From Chloroflexota bacterium (lineage in GTDB: Bacteria > Chloroflexota > Dehalococcoidia > JACQUE01), in NCBI GenBank assembly GCA_016210425.1, contig JACQUE010000178.1, forward strand, positions 1 through 5,506: DNA of 5,506 nucleotides, written 5' to 3'. A program made the translations under genes and the position numbers. Numbering within the stretch: the stretch's first letter is position 1; the number at the start of each line of letters is the position of its first letter. Below are positions 1 to 5,143 of this stretch, one piece after another. The notes beneath the pieces were generated by a model, which saw only the letters and a program-made list of their open reading frames with translations, searched no databases and was not told where the DNA came from.

Positions 1-1376
1 CCCGCTTTCTCACGCTCGGGACGCTCTTGGCGGCCCTGCGCTTCTTCCTGCGTGAGCCCATGAGCTCCTCCTTTCTCCACAACCCCCTTAAGTGGAGGAG
101 CTTCGTGCCGCGCTTCGAGGCGCGCCTTGCCTCTGCCCGCCGCCAATTCGAGGCCCTCGTGGGGGTTGGTGACCGCTCCTTACCGGACCTGCTCTCGCTG
201 GCCACCGAGGTCCAGCAGGCAAATGCTGAGCTCCTGGCGATACACCGCTGGAGCCTTACTCACGCTGAGATCGGCTACACCGTAGCGAAGAAGATAGGGC
301 GGGTTTTCGGGCTAAGCTCCGAAGAGGTGGAGCGAGAGCTTTCCAACCCGCAGCACAGCAAGTCGCGGGAGATGGACGAGGCGCTGCGGGACATCGCCGC
401 GATGGCCTCCGGCTGCCCGCAACTGGCGAAGATGATCGCCGAAGGAGCCTCCTTCGAGGAACTTGCGGCCCGCAGCTCCGCCCGCTATCCTGAGTTCGCC
501 AGTGTCCTGGCCGCCTTCCTAGAGCGCTATGGCCACCGTGCTTCCAGCCTTGATATCGCGGCTCCGTCCTTCGCCGATGATCCGTCCCAGGTGCTTACAC
601 TGCTCCGTGCGCTCCTCGGGGAGGCTCCCGCCGATGCCCATACGTCGCATCCGGCGGTAGCTGAGCCTGCGCCGGCTCGGTTCAGGAGAGTTTCTCTTGC
701 CCCGCTCTTTGCCGTGGTGCGTCGTTACCTGTGGCTGCGCGAGGACCAGCGCTTCTATTCGCTGAAGGCGTTTCAACTCATGCGCCGTATCTATATGCGC
801 ATCGGCGCGATAATGGTTGAGAAGGGATGCCTGGTAAGGGAGGATGATATCCTGATGCTGGCCAAGGAAGAGGTCGCGGCTTGTGCGGTAGGTGCCGTCA
901 GCGCTGAGGATCTCACCGGCCGGGCGAAGGAGAGGCGCGCGGAGTTGGATGTGCTAGGACGCGAGTACGCTGAGGCGACCCTCTGCTCCTACCCGTCTTT
1001 CTTGAAGGGGAATCTGCCTTACGCCACTTACGAGCGGCAAGAGGAACCACTGGGCATACTGCGCGGGAAGCCTGTGAGCGCTGGGCTCGCGACAGGGCCC
1101 GTGCGAGTAATCTGCTCCTTCGAAGACCTGCGCCATGTCAGGGCAGGTGATATCCTGGTAGCGCCGGGGACGGACCCGGCCTGGACGCCCGTATTCTCGC
1201 GAATAGCTGGGCTGGTTATGGAGAATGGGGGCCAGCTCTCCCACGGCGCCGTGGTTGCACGGGAGTACGCGTTGCCTGCCGTGGTTGCCGTCCCGCACGT
1301 AACGCGCCTCCTCCGAGATGGCGATGTCGTTACCGTCGACGGCTCCTCCGGTTCCGTCGCCGTCGTGTCCGGCTAA
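1..1376 (+). CDS. PEP-utilising phosphotransferase, C-terminal part (5' end outside window)
   Basis: This is the C-terminal part (about 458 codons visible) of a PEP synthase/rifampicin phosphotransferase-like enzyme. The reading frame is open from the first complete codon at position 3, so the TTG at 27 is not taken as the start and the gene is cut by the window edge. The first ~350 residues match the helical central domain of RPH-type proteins; a YGHRASSLDIAAPSF stretch (about 519-563) resembles the family's YGHRG..ELDLA motif. From about 1066 the mobile swivelling domain begins (GKPVSAGLATGPVRV), followed by GGQLSHGAVVAREYALPAVV, with the phosphorylated histidine codon at 1242-1244. The protein ends about 45 residues after this histidine. 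True PpsA and PPDK have a TIM-barrel PEP-binding domain after it, so the domain order is that of rifampicin phosphotransferase and related fused enzymes. The missing N-terminal half should hold the ATP-binding domain. The family is known to move phosphate between ATP, the histidine and an acceptor; the acceptor here is unknown. Confidence 0.85.
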   Translation, partial: RFLTLGTLLAALRFFLREPMSSSFLHNPLKWRSFVPRFEARLASARRQFEALVGVGDRSLPDLLSLATEVQQANAELLAIHRWSLTHAEIGYTVAKKIGRVFGLSSEEVERELSNPQHSKSREMDEALRDIAAMASGCPQLAKMIAEGASFEELAARSSARYPEFASVLAAFLERYGHRASSLDIAAPSFADDPSQVLTLLRALLGEAPADAHTSHPAVAEPAPARFRRVSLAPLFAVVRRYLWLREDQRFYSLKAFQLMRRIYMRIGAIMVEKGCLVREDDILMLAKEEVAACAVGAVSAEDLTGRAKERRAELDVLGREYAEATLCSYPSFLKGNLPYATYERQEEPLGILRGKPVSAGLATGPVRVICSFEDLRHVRAGDILVAPGTDPAWTPVFSRIAGLVMENGGQLSHGAVVAREYALPAVVAVPHVTRLLRDGDVVTVDGSSGSVAVVSG

Positions 1377-1436
1377 CCGGGGGAGAGATGAGACGTGGTG
1401 GCGATGGTGCGCAGCAGGTTGGGGGTGAGGAGAGCT

Positions 1437-1450
1437 GTCGGCGAACCGAC
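1437..1450. repeat. Small perfect inverted repeat upstream of the Trm112 promoter
   Basis: GTCGG-CGAA-CCGAC forms a perfect 5-bp stem with a 4-nt loop, ending 9 bp before the -35 box at 1460. There is no T-tract after it on either strand, so it is not a standard intrinsic terminator. It could be a weak terminator for the upstream gene, a small operator, or chance. The rest of the spacer from 1377 shows no coding signal. Confidence 0.3.
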
Positions 1451-1459
1451 CGCCGCGAT

Positions 1460-1489
1460 TTGACAACATTGGGCTGGGAAGGCTACAAT
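1460..1489 (+). promoter_or_regulatory. Sigma70-type promoter for the Trm112-family gene
   Basis: A perfect TTGACA (1460-1465) and TACAAT (1484-1489, 5 of 6 to consensus) are separated by 18 bp. The predicted transcription start is near 1496, giving a leader of about 45 nt before the ATG at 1541. It lies in the only sizeable non-coding gap on this side of the window, after the PEP-utilising gene has ended, so the downstream genes are likely a separate transcription unit. Confidence 0.75.
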
Positions 1490-1501
1490 GAGCCCGCTGT
1501 T

Positions 1502-1526
1502 GCCCGCAAGGAGAGAAGCTGCGGGC
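1502..1526 (+). promoter_or_regulatory. Possible leader hairpin with a Shine-Dalgarno-like loop
   Basis: GCCCGC (1502-1507) and GCGGGC (1521-1526) can form a 6-bp GC stem whose 13-nt loop contains AAGGAGAG. This is the best Shine-Dalgarno match in the leader but sits 25 nt from the ATG at 1541, too far for normal use. Only a G-rich run (GGGGG, 1532-1536) lies at a usual distance. The hairpin starts just after the predicted transcription start. It may modulate translation or stabilise the mRNA; this is inference only. Confidence 0.3.
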
Positions 1527-1540
1527 GCGGCGGGGGCGGG

Positions 1541-1723
1541 ATGAAAAGGGAACTGCTGGATATCCTGGCCTGTCCTGTTTGCAAAGGGGACCTGGTGCTC
1601 TCGGTGGAGATGGAGAACGAGACGGAGATCGTTAAGGGCTCCCTCTTCTGCCAAAAGTGCTCGGAGACCTATCCCATAGAGGATACAATACCCAACCTGC
1701 TGCCTCCTAACCTCAGAAGCTGA
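1541..1723 (+). CDS. Trm112-family zinc-ribbon protein
   Basis: A 60-residue protein with the Trm112 (UPF0434/YcaR-like) fold signature. An N-terminal MKRELLDILACPVCKG gives the first zinc pair Cys11 and Cys14; a second CxxC is Cys37 and Cys40, followed by the YPIEDTIPNLLP strand that ends nearly all family members. Archaeal and eukaryotic Trm112 are known activating partners of SAM-dependent methyltransferases that modify tRNA, rRNA and release factors; the bacterial role is less defined. No methyltransferase gene is visible nearby, so the partner cannot be named. The ATG at 1541 was chosen because family homology begins there. The open frame extends up to an ATG at 1388, but that extension is unlike the family and lies across the predicted promoter (1460-1489). 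The ribosome binding site is weak (G-rich, 1532-1536). Confidence 0.9.
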   Translation: MKRELLDILACPVCKGDLVLSVEMENETEIVKGSLFCQKCSETYPIEDTIPNLLPPNLRS

Positions 1724-1737
1724 TGCATATCTCCCCC

Positions 1738-1765
1738 TTGGCAGCCCTGGCCATTGCCCTATAAA
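1738..1765 (+). promoter_or_regulatory. Possible promoter directly before the LysM lipoprotein gene
   Basis: TTGGCA (1738-1743, 5 of 6) and TATAAA (1760-1765, 5 of 6) are separated by 16 bp in the 56-bp gap after the Trm112 gene. Transcription would begin near 1772, only about 8 nt before the ATG at 1780 and inside the GAGAGGAG ribosome-binding sequence. The promoter would therefore give an almost leaderless mRNA, or the match is fortuitous and the gene is read through from the promoter at 1460. Confidence 0.4.
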
Positions 1766-1779
1766 AGCGAGAGGAGCGG

Positions 1780-2112
1780 ATGAAGAAGCTGGCCCTCAGT
1801 CTGCTGCTGGTAGGCGCTTTGCTCGTCGGGTGCGATTTCTTTACCGCTCCTCCGACGCCTACGCCTGCGCCTACCTTCGTTCGTAAGACCCCGGTCCCCA
1901 CTCCTAAGGAGGAGATATCCCAGCCGAAGGCGGCGGCGCCGACCGCGACGGTGGAAGGTACGGTGTACACCGTGCAGGGCGGGGATACCCTTTTCGGCAT
2001 CGCCCAGAAGTTCGGCACGACGGTGGAGGCGATCCTCAAGGCCAATGATCTCAGCAGCCCCGACAAGCTGAGCATAGGCCAGAAGCTGACGATCCCGAAG
2101 AAGGCTCCCTAG
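1780..2112 (+). CDS. LysM-domain lipoprotein
   Basis: A 110-residue secreted lipoprotein. Residues 1-17 form a signal peptide (Lys-Lys, then a leucine-rich core) ending in a lipobox LVGC with the lipidated Cys18. Residues 22-58 are a low-complexity Pro/Thr/Ala linker, and residues 63-106 are one LysM module ([19 protein letters not shown] at the front, [10 protein letters not shown] at the end). LysM domains bind N-acetylglucosamine-containing polymers such as peptidoglycan, so the protein is probably anchored on the outer face of the membrane and holds on to the envelope. There is no catalytic domain. GAGAGGAG (1769-1776) just before the ATG serves as the ribosome binding site. The next gene, 21 nt downstream, is also a membrane protein, suggesting a two-gene envelope unit. 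If the host is a Dehalococcoides-type bacterium, a group reported to lack peptidoglycan, the ligand would have to be another glycan. Confidence 0.88.
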   Translation: MKKLALSLLLVGALLVGCDFFTAPPTPTPAPTFVRKTPVPTPKEEISQPKAAAPTATVEGTVYTVQGGDTLFGIAQKFGTTVEAILKANDLSSPDKLSIGQKLTIPKKAP

Positions 2113-2133
2113 CTCAGGAGACCTGGGCTCACG

Positions 2134-2382
2134 ATGCGCATGTCCAAGCTTGTGGGGCTTCTCCTCTGTCTGGCAAGCCTGTTGCTGGCCGCCCTCCTCG
2201 TGTGGGGCCTCTTCGCTCGTAACTACCTGGCCCTGGCTCTTCCTGCTGCTGCCGTTGGCTTAACTGTCCTTGGCTTCATCTTCTGGGCTGGCCGAACGAT
2301 GATGCTGATGGAGGAAGAGGAGCCGGCGGTGGAGGTCCGGAGGCCGCAGCCGGGCGAGGATGAGGCAGACCAGGGGGGCTAA
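2134..2382 (+). CDS. Small two-helix membrane protein, unknown function
   Basis: I do not recognise this 82-residue protein. It has two hydrophobic helices, about residues 6-27 and 31-52, joined by a short Ala-Arg-Asn turn. A hydrophilic tail (residues 54-82) follows, starting with Arg54 and then strongly acidic (MEEEEP, later GEDEADQ). The positive residues at the N-terminus and after helix 2 suggest that both ends lie in the cytoplasm. It sits 21 nt after the LysM lipoprotein gene and is probably cotranscribed. A CAGGAG at 2115-2120 is 13 nt before the ATG at 2134, a long spacing; an in-frame ATG at 2140 is further away, so 2134 is preferred. Its stop codon overlaps the stop of the convergent gene. 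Alternative views: a spurious ORF is unlikely given the clean membrane topology, but no function can be assigned. Confidence 0.7.
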   Translation: MRMSKLVGLLLCLASLLLAALLVWGLFARNYLALALPAAAVGLTVLGFIFWAGRTMMLMEEEEPAVEVRRPQPGEDEADQGG

Positions 2383-2762
2383 CGTCCTTCGTTGGGTACG
2401 TAGGCAGCGTATTGCTCCGGCGTCTCCCAGCATTGCACCGATTGGAGCCTTACGCCCAGGCGCGCTAGCTCCGGCTCCATATTGGCGAAGATGGTCGCCG
2501 CAATGTTCTCGGATGAGGGGTTTAGGTTGGTGAAGGGCTCAACCTCATTTAAGAGCACATGATCGTACCGAGCGAGGACCCTGCTCCGTGCGAGCTCCTT
2601 TAGCTGGGTGAAGTCAAAGGCAATGCCTATCTCATCCAGCTTATCGGCACGGACGGTCAGAACAATCTGGAAACGGTGGCCGTGCGTGTTCTCGCATTTC
2701 CCCTGGTAGCCTCTGAGATAGTGGGCGGCGTCGAAGTGGACGCGCACTGAGACCTCGTACAT
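2379..2762 (-). CDS. queD: 6-pyruvoyl-tetrahydropterin synthase/QueD family enzyme, probable PTPS-I/III type
   Basis: A 127-residue COG0720 tunnel-fold enzyme acting on 7,8-dihydroneopterin triphosphate. The zinc ligands are His14 (HFDAAHYL), His27 and His29 (HGH). Asp67-His68 (RYDHVLLNE) fit the catalytic dyad, Glu113 (WETPEQ) fits the pterin-binding glutamate, and NPSSENIA (81-88) is the usual family motif. The active-site motif is Cys23-Glu24-Asn-Thr-His-Gly-His. Cys at -4 from the first His is the QueD (queuosine) position, while Glu at -3 is the PTPS-III position used to make 6-hydroxymethyl-dihydropterin for folate. It is the third gene of an operon with folP and folK, 12 nt after folK, so a folate role is likely and a dual folate/queuosine role is possible. 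The ATG at 2762 has AAAGGA 7 nt upstream, inside the folK end. The gene symbol is that of the family and does not assert the reaction. Confidence 0.87.
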   Translation of the reverse strand: MYEVSVRVHFDAAHYLRGYQGKCENTHGHRFQIVLTVRADKLDEIGIAFDFTQLKELARSRVLARYDHVLLNEVEPFTNLNPSSENIAATIFANMEPELARLGVRLQSVQCWETPEQYAAYVPNEGR

Positions 2763-2774
2763 CCTTCATTCCTT

Positions 2775-3341
2775 TCATGAGGCGTTACCGGCTGCCGACT
2801 CCCGGACGAGCTCCTCCAGCTTGCGCCGGATGTCCTCACGCCAGCCTCGCTTTTGCACCCAGCCAGGCGTCTTCACCGCTTCCAGCATCTCTTCGATGCT
2901 CGCTCCTGTTAGCGGATGCCTGAGTCGGGGGGCTATCTCGGCCAGAGGTATGAGGACGAAGGGCCGCTCGGCGAGCCGGGGGTGCGGTATCTCGATTTCT
3001 TCGGAGCGCAGCGCCAGCTCATCGTAAAGCAGGATGTCGATGTCTATCAGCCGGGGGCCGTTGCGGAAGGTGGGCTCGCGTCCCATCTCCCGCTCTATTG
3101 TCTTCACATAAGCTAGTAGCTCTATGGTTGAAAGGTCGGTGAGCGCTCCCGCAACTGCGTTCAAGAAGGGCGGCTGAGTTGCATATCCCACCGGCTCCGT
3201 CTCATACAGGTCGGAGACGGCTTCTACGTCGGCCCTCCGCGAAAATCTCCACAGCGCCTCCAGCAGATTCTCCTCGCGCTCCCCCAGGTTACTGCCCAGG
3301 CCCATGAAGACCGTATGAGGCCTTCGGTCTTTAACGGCCAT
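2775..3341 (-). CDS. folK: 2-amino-4-hydroxy-6-hydroxymethyldihydropteridine pyrophosphokinase (HPPK)
   Basis: HPPK transfers pyrophosphate from ATP to 6-hydroxymethyl-7,8-dihydropterin, giving the substrate for FolP. Landmarks in order are GLGSNLG (14-20), YETEPVG (46-52), QPPFLNAV (56-63) and the HPPK signature GPRLIDIDILLYDE (95-108). The last contains Arg97 and the Mg-binding Asp100 and Asp102; IPHPRL with His120 follows. At 188 residues it is longer than the usual ~160. The excess is a charged helical tail after HPLTG (142-146), including WREDIRRKLEELV. The start is well supported: GGAGGGG (3352-3346 on the minus strand) lies inside the folP end, 4-6 nt from the ATG at 3341. Only one base separates the folP stop from this start, implying translational coupling. 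Confidence 0.95.
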   Translation of the reverse strand: MAVKDRRPHTVFMGLGSNLGEREENLLEALWRFSRRADVEAVSDLYETEPVGYATQPPFLNAVAGALTDLSTIELLAYVKTIEREMGREPTFRNGPRLIDIDILLYDELALRSEEIEIPHPRLAERPFVLIPLAEIAPRLRHPLTGASIEEMLEAVKTPGWVQKRGWREDIRRKLEELVRESAAGNAS

Positions 3342-3342
3342 G

Positions 3343-4206
3343 CTACCCCTCCGGTTTCCAGCCTCTCACGATAGCGTCGCTCATGCGGCAAACGCGGGCC
3401 ATAGCTGCCACGTCGTGGACGCGGACGATATCGGCGCCGTTGGCTATGCCGATGGCCACTGTCGCGGCCGTGCCCTCGACTCGCTGGTCAACCGGCAGGC
3501 CCAAGACGGCGCCGACAGTCGACTTACGGGAGGTGCCCAGCAAGATGGGGCGTCCCAGCTCCCTTAGCTCCGCTAAGCGCCGAAGCAGCTCCAGGTTATG
3601 CTGGGCCGTCTTTCCGAAGCCGATGCCGGGATCGATGATGAGCTTCTCCCACGACACCCCTGCGGCCAGCGCCCGCTCCAGGCTCTGGCGGAGGCTCGTC
3701 TTCACGTCGTCTACCAGGTCCGCGTACTCGGTGCCGGTCTGGTTATGCATCATGATCAGGACCGCTCCCGCCGCAGCCGCGATCTCCGCTATCTCCGGCG
3801 AGCGTTTCAGCCCCCAGACGTCGTTTATCATGGTGGCGCCGGCTTGAACTGCGCGCCGTGCGACTTCCGCCTTGTAGGTATCGATGCTGATGGGTATTGA
3901 GATCTCGGCGGAGAGGCGCTCGATCACGGGTAGGACGCGGGCCATCTCCTCCTCCGCCGAGACAGGCGAAGAGCCGGGGCGTGTCGATTCTCCCCCAACG
4001 TCGATGATGTCGGCGCCCTCTTCGACGAAGCGCCGTGCCTGGGCTAGTGCCGCGAAGACATCACTACCCAGGCCATCGCCGGAAAACGAATCGGGGGTCA
4101 CGTTGACGATGCCCATGATGTACGTGCGTTCGCCCCAGCGGAACTCCGCGCCCCCGCAGCGCGTGCTCCCGATGCCGGCTGCCGCCGCTGCTCTACCTTC
4201 GTTCAT
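3343..4206 (-). CDS. folP: Dihydropteroate synthase (DHPS)
   Basis: DHPS condenses 6-hydroxymethyl-dihydropterin pyrophosphate with p-aminobenzoate to give dihydropteroate in the cytoplasm; it is the classic sulfonamide target. The 287-residue TIM barrel is full length. Both family signatures are present: MGIVNVTPDSFSGDG (31-45, with metal-binding Asn35) and GADIIDVGGESTRPG (64-78). Further pterin and pABA residues are visible: Asp109 in SIDTYK, Asn128 in INDVWG, Asp192 in DPGIGFGKT, Lys228 in GTSRKS, and Arg262/His264 in VRVHDV. The first ~20 residues are an Ala/Gly-rich lead-in outside the barrel. The ATG at 4206 has GAAGG 5 nt upstream. It is the first gene of the folP-folK-PTPS operon, with its own upstream promoter candidate. 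Confidence 0.97.
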   Translation of the reverse strand: MNEGRAAAAAGIGSTRCGGAEFRWGERTYIMGIVNVTPDSFSGDGLGSDVFAALAQARRFVEEGADIIDVGGESTRPGSSPVSAEEEMARVLPVIERLSAEISIPISIDTYKAEVARRAVQAGATMINDVWGLKRSPEIAEIAAAAGAVLIMMHNQTGTEYADLVDDVKTSLRQSLERALAAGVSWEKLIIDPGIGFGKTAQHNLELLRRLAELRELGRPILLGTSRKSTVGAVLGLPVDQRVEGTAATVAIGIANGADIVRVHDVAAMARVCRMSDAIVRGWKPEG

Positions 4207-4245
4207 CGTCGCCTTCGAATATCCTTTGCAACGGGTACTCAGATG

Positions 4246-4274
4246 ATTTTAGCACCTTTCTCCTCTACGGGTAA
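4246..4274 (-). promoter_or_regulatory. Extended -10 promoter candidate for the folP operon
   Basis: Read on the minus strand, TGC-TAAAAT gives an extended -10 element, with the hexamer TAAAAT at 4251-4246 and the TG at 4254-4253. At 17 bp upstream is a poor -35, TTACCC (4274-4269). The predicted start near 4239 leaves a leader of about 33 nt before the folP ATG. It lies back to back with the infC promoter, with about 27 bp between the two -35 regions. Confidence 0.5.
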
Positions 4275-4301
4275 TGCAGGAGGAGCGCGCCGGGGGGCTA
4301 A

Positions 4302-4330
4302 TTGACTTGCCTGACGAAACATGTTATAAG
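4302..4330 (+). promoter_or_regulatory. Strong sigma70-type promoter for infC-rpmI-rplT
   Basis: TTGACT (4302-4307, 5 of 6) and TATAAG (4325-4330, 5 of 6) are separated by exactly 17 bp, with an extended TG at 4322-4323. This is the best promoter in the window, as expected for a ribosomal operon. The predicted transcription start is near 4337, so the leader before infC is only about 32 nt. That is too short to hold the long L20-binding leader known upstream of infC in Bacillus. Confidence 0.8.
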
Positions 4331-4337
4331 ATCAGTA

Positions 4338-4352
4338 ATGCTTAGCACGTAG
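4338..4352 (+). other. Possible leaderless four-codon upstream ORF
   Basis: ATG CTT AGC ACG TAG encodes Met-Leu-Ser-Thr. Its ATG lies at or within a base or two of the predicted 5' end of the infC transcript, and its stop comes 6 nt before the infC Shine-Dalgarno sequence. No ribosome binding site could precede it if the start-site prediction is right. It may be chance; it is listed because leaderless initiation is known to be disfavoured by IF3, the product of the next gene. Confidence 0.25.
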
Positions 4353-4358
4353 TGGCTT

Positions 4359-4364
4359 GAGGTG
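4359..4364 (+). promoter_or_regulatory. Shine-Dalgarno sequence that fixes the unusual infC start
   Basis: GAGGTG matches six bases of the anti-Shine-Dalgarno complement AAGGAGGTGATC. Counting from GAGG (4359-4362), the spacing is 7 nt to the ATC at 4370 and 4 nt to the ATA at 4367, which favours ATC as the infC start. There is no comparable sequence at a suitable distance before the GTG at 4454; the nearest is TAGGAG (4446-4451), only 2 nt away. Confidence 0.7.
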
Positions 4365-4369
4365 GCATA

Positions 4370-4921
4370 ATCCCGAAGGAATACCGAGTAAACGAAAGGA
4401 TCAGAGCAAGAGAGGTCCGGCTCATCGGTGAGGCGGGCGAGCAGCTAGGAGTTGTGCCGTTCGTCGAGGCGATGCAGATAGCAAGGGCGGCGGGGGTCGA
4501 CCTTGTTGAAGTGGCGCCTAACTCTGATCCGCCCGTTTGCAGGCTTCTGGACTACGGCAAGCTCAAGTATGAGCAGGCCAAGAAGGAGAAAGAGGCCCGC
4601 AAGCACCAGAAAAACGTAATTCTGCGCGAGGTAAGGATAAGGCCCAAGATCGGCGAGCATGACGTCGATCTAAAAGCGAAGACCGTTCAGAAGCTGCTAA
4701 ACGAGGGTGACAAGGTGAAGGTCGCGGTCCTCTTCAGGGGACGGGAGGTGACCCATCCCCAGTTAGGCCGGGACCTTTTAGAGCGCGTTTTCGAGGCTGT
4801 AAAGGAAACGGCCAACGTGGAGCAGGCGCCGATAATGGAAGGAAGGCGCATGAGCATTATCCTCGCGCCGGGCACCGGTAAGCAACCGAAACCTCGCAAG
4901 GAGACCAAGGAGGAGGAGTAG
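4370..4921 (+). CDS. infC: Translation initiation factor IF-3, rare AUC start
   Basis: IF3 binds the 30S subunit, keeps it apart from 50S, and rejects wrong start codons and initiator tRNA mismatches. The protein is 183 residues when started at ATC 4370. The N-domain begins with KEYRVNERIRAREVRLI (3-19), the conserved IF3 opening. The PROSITE-type IF3 signature is RLLDYGKLKYEQAK (58-71), followed by a Lys-rich linker and the C-domain (from about NVILREVRIRPKIGEHD to MSIILAP) and a short charged tail. The frame between the TGA at 4358 and the GTG at 4454 has no ATG, GTG or TTG, yet it encodes the conserved opening. Initiation must therefore be at ATC 4370 or, less likely, ATA 4367. E. coli infC similarly starts at AUU, allowing IF3 to repress its own synthesis; the same control is inferred here. 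The stop directly abuts the rpmI start. Confidence 0.92.
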   Translation: MPKEYRVNERIRAREVRLIGEAGEQLGVVPFVEAMQIARAAGVDLVEVAPNSDPPVCRLLDYGKLKYEQAKKEKEARKHQKNVILREVRIRPKIGEHDVDLKAKTVQKLLNEGDKVKVAVLFRGREVTHPQLGRDLLERVFEAVKETANVEQAPIMEGRRMSIILAPGTGKQPKPRKETKEEE

Positions 4922-5122
4922 GTGCCGAAACTGAAGACCCATAAGGGGGCGAAGCACCGCTTCCACATGACGGGAACGGGCAAGATCATGCTGGCCAAAG
5001 GCGGCAAGAGCCATTTTCGGCGCCGCAAGGCCAAGCGCGTGAAGGGCATGTATGACGAGATGAGGTCTGTTAGCCCGGCGGACGAGGGGCGATTCAAGAA
5101 GCTCCTTCCCTACGGAGTCTAA
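4922..5122 (+). CDS. rpmI: 50S ribosomal protein bL35
   Basis: A 66-residue, very basic protein of the large ribosomal subunit, at the normal family length. The opening [13 protein letters not shown] and the central [14 protein letters not shown] are family hallmarks, and the C-terminal FKKLLPYGV matches the usual RLLPY ending. It starts with GTG immediately after the infC stop (TAG-GTG, no gap). The ribosome binding site AAGGAGG (4907-4913, 8 nt spacing) is inside the infC end, so translation is likely coupled. The gene order infC-rpmI-rplT is conserved across bacteria. Confidence 0.96.
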   Translation: MPKLKTHKGAKHRFHMTGTGKIMLAKGGKSHFRRRKAKRVKGMYDEMRSVSPADEGRFKKLLPYGV

Positions 5123-5143
5123 TCAGGTGAGAGGAGATAACCG

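Noticed and set aside
27..29. TTG at 27 as the start of the PEP-utilising gene
   Set aside because: The frame is open back to the window edge, no ribosome binding site precedes it, and the family has an N-terminal nucleotide-binding half that would lie upstream.
1437..1450. GTCGG-CGAA-CCGAC hairpin as an intrinsic terminator of the PEP-utilising gene
   Set aside because: The stem is only 5 bp and no T-run follows on either strand; kept only as a small inverted repeat.
954..1469. Long open frame on the minus strand (171 codons) opposite the PEP-utilising gene
   Set aside because: It is a shadow of the conserved mobile phosphohistidine domain on the plus strand; the translation has no recognisable domain.
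1388..1540. In-frame N-terminal extension of the Trm112 protein from an ATG at 1388
   Set aside because: The extension is Arg/Gly-rich and unlike the family, has no good ribosome binding site, and spans a perfect TTGACA promoter. Family homology starts exactly at 1541.
3383..3847. Plus-strand open frame (154 codons) antisense to folP
   Set aside because: It lies wholly inside the highly conserved DHPS coding sequence. Its product is low-complexity Ser/Arg/Ala-rich, typical of antisense frames in GC-rich genes.
4454..4456. GTG at 4454 as the infC start
   Set aside because: It would remove the conserved RVNERIRAREVRLI opening of IF3. The TAGGAG before it is only 2 nt away, while GAGGTG upstream fits the ATC at 4370.
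4687..5097. Minus-strand open frame opposite infC and rpmI
   Set aside because: It is antisense to two certain genes and its product is a Ser/Arg-rich sequence with no family features.
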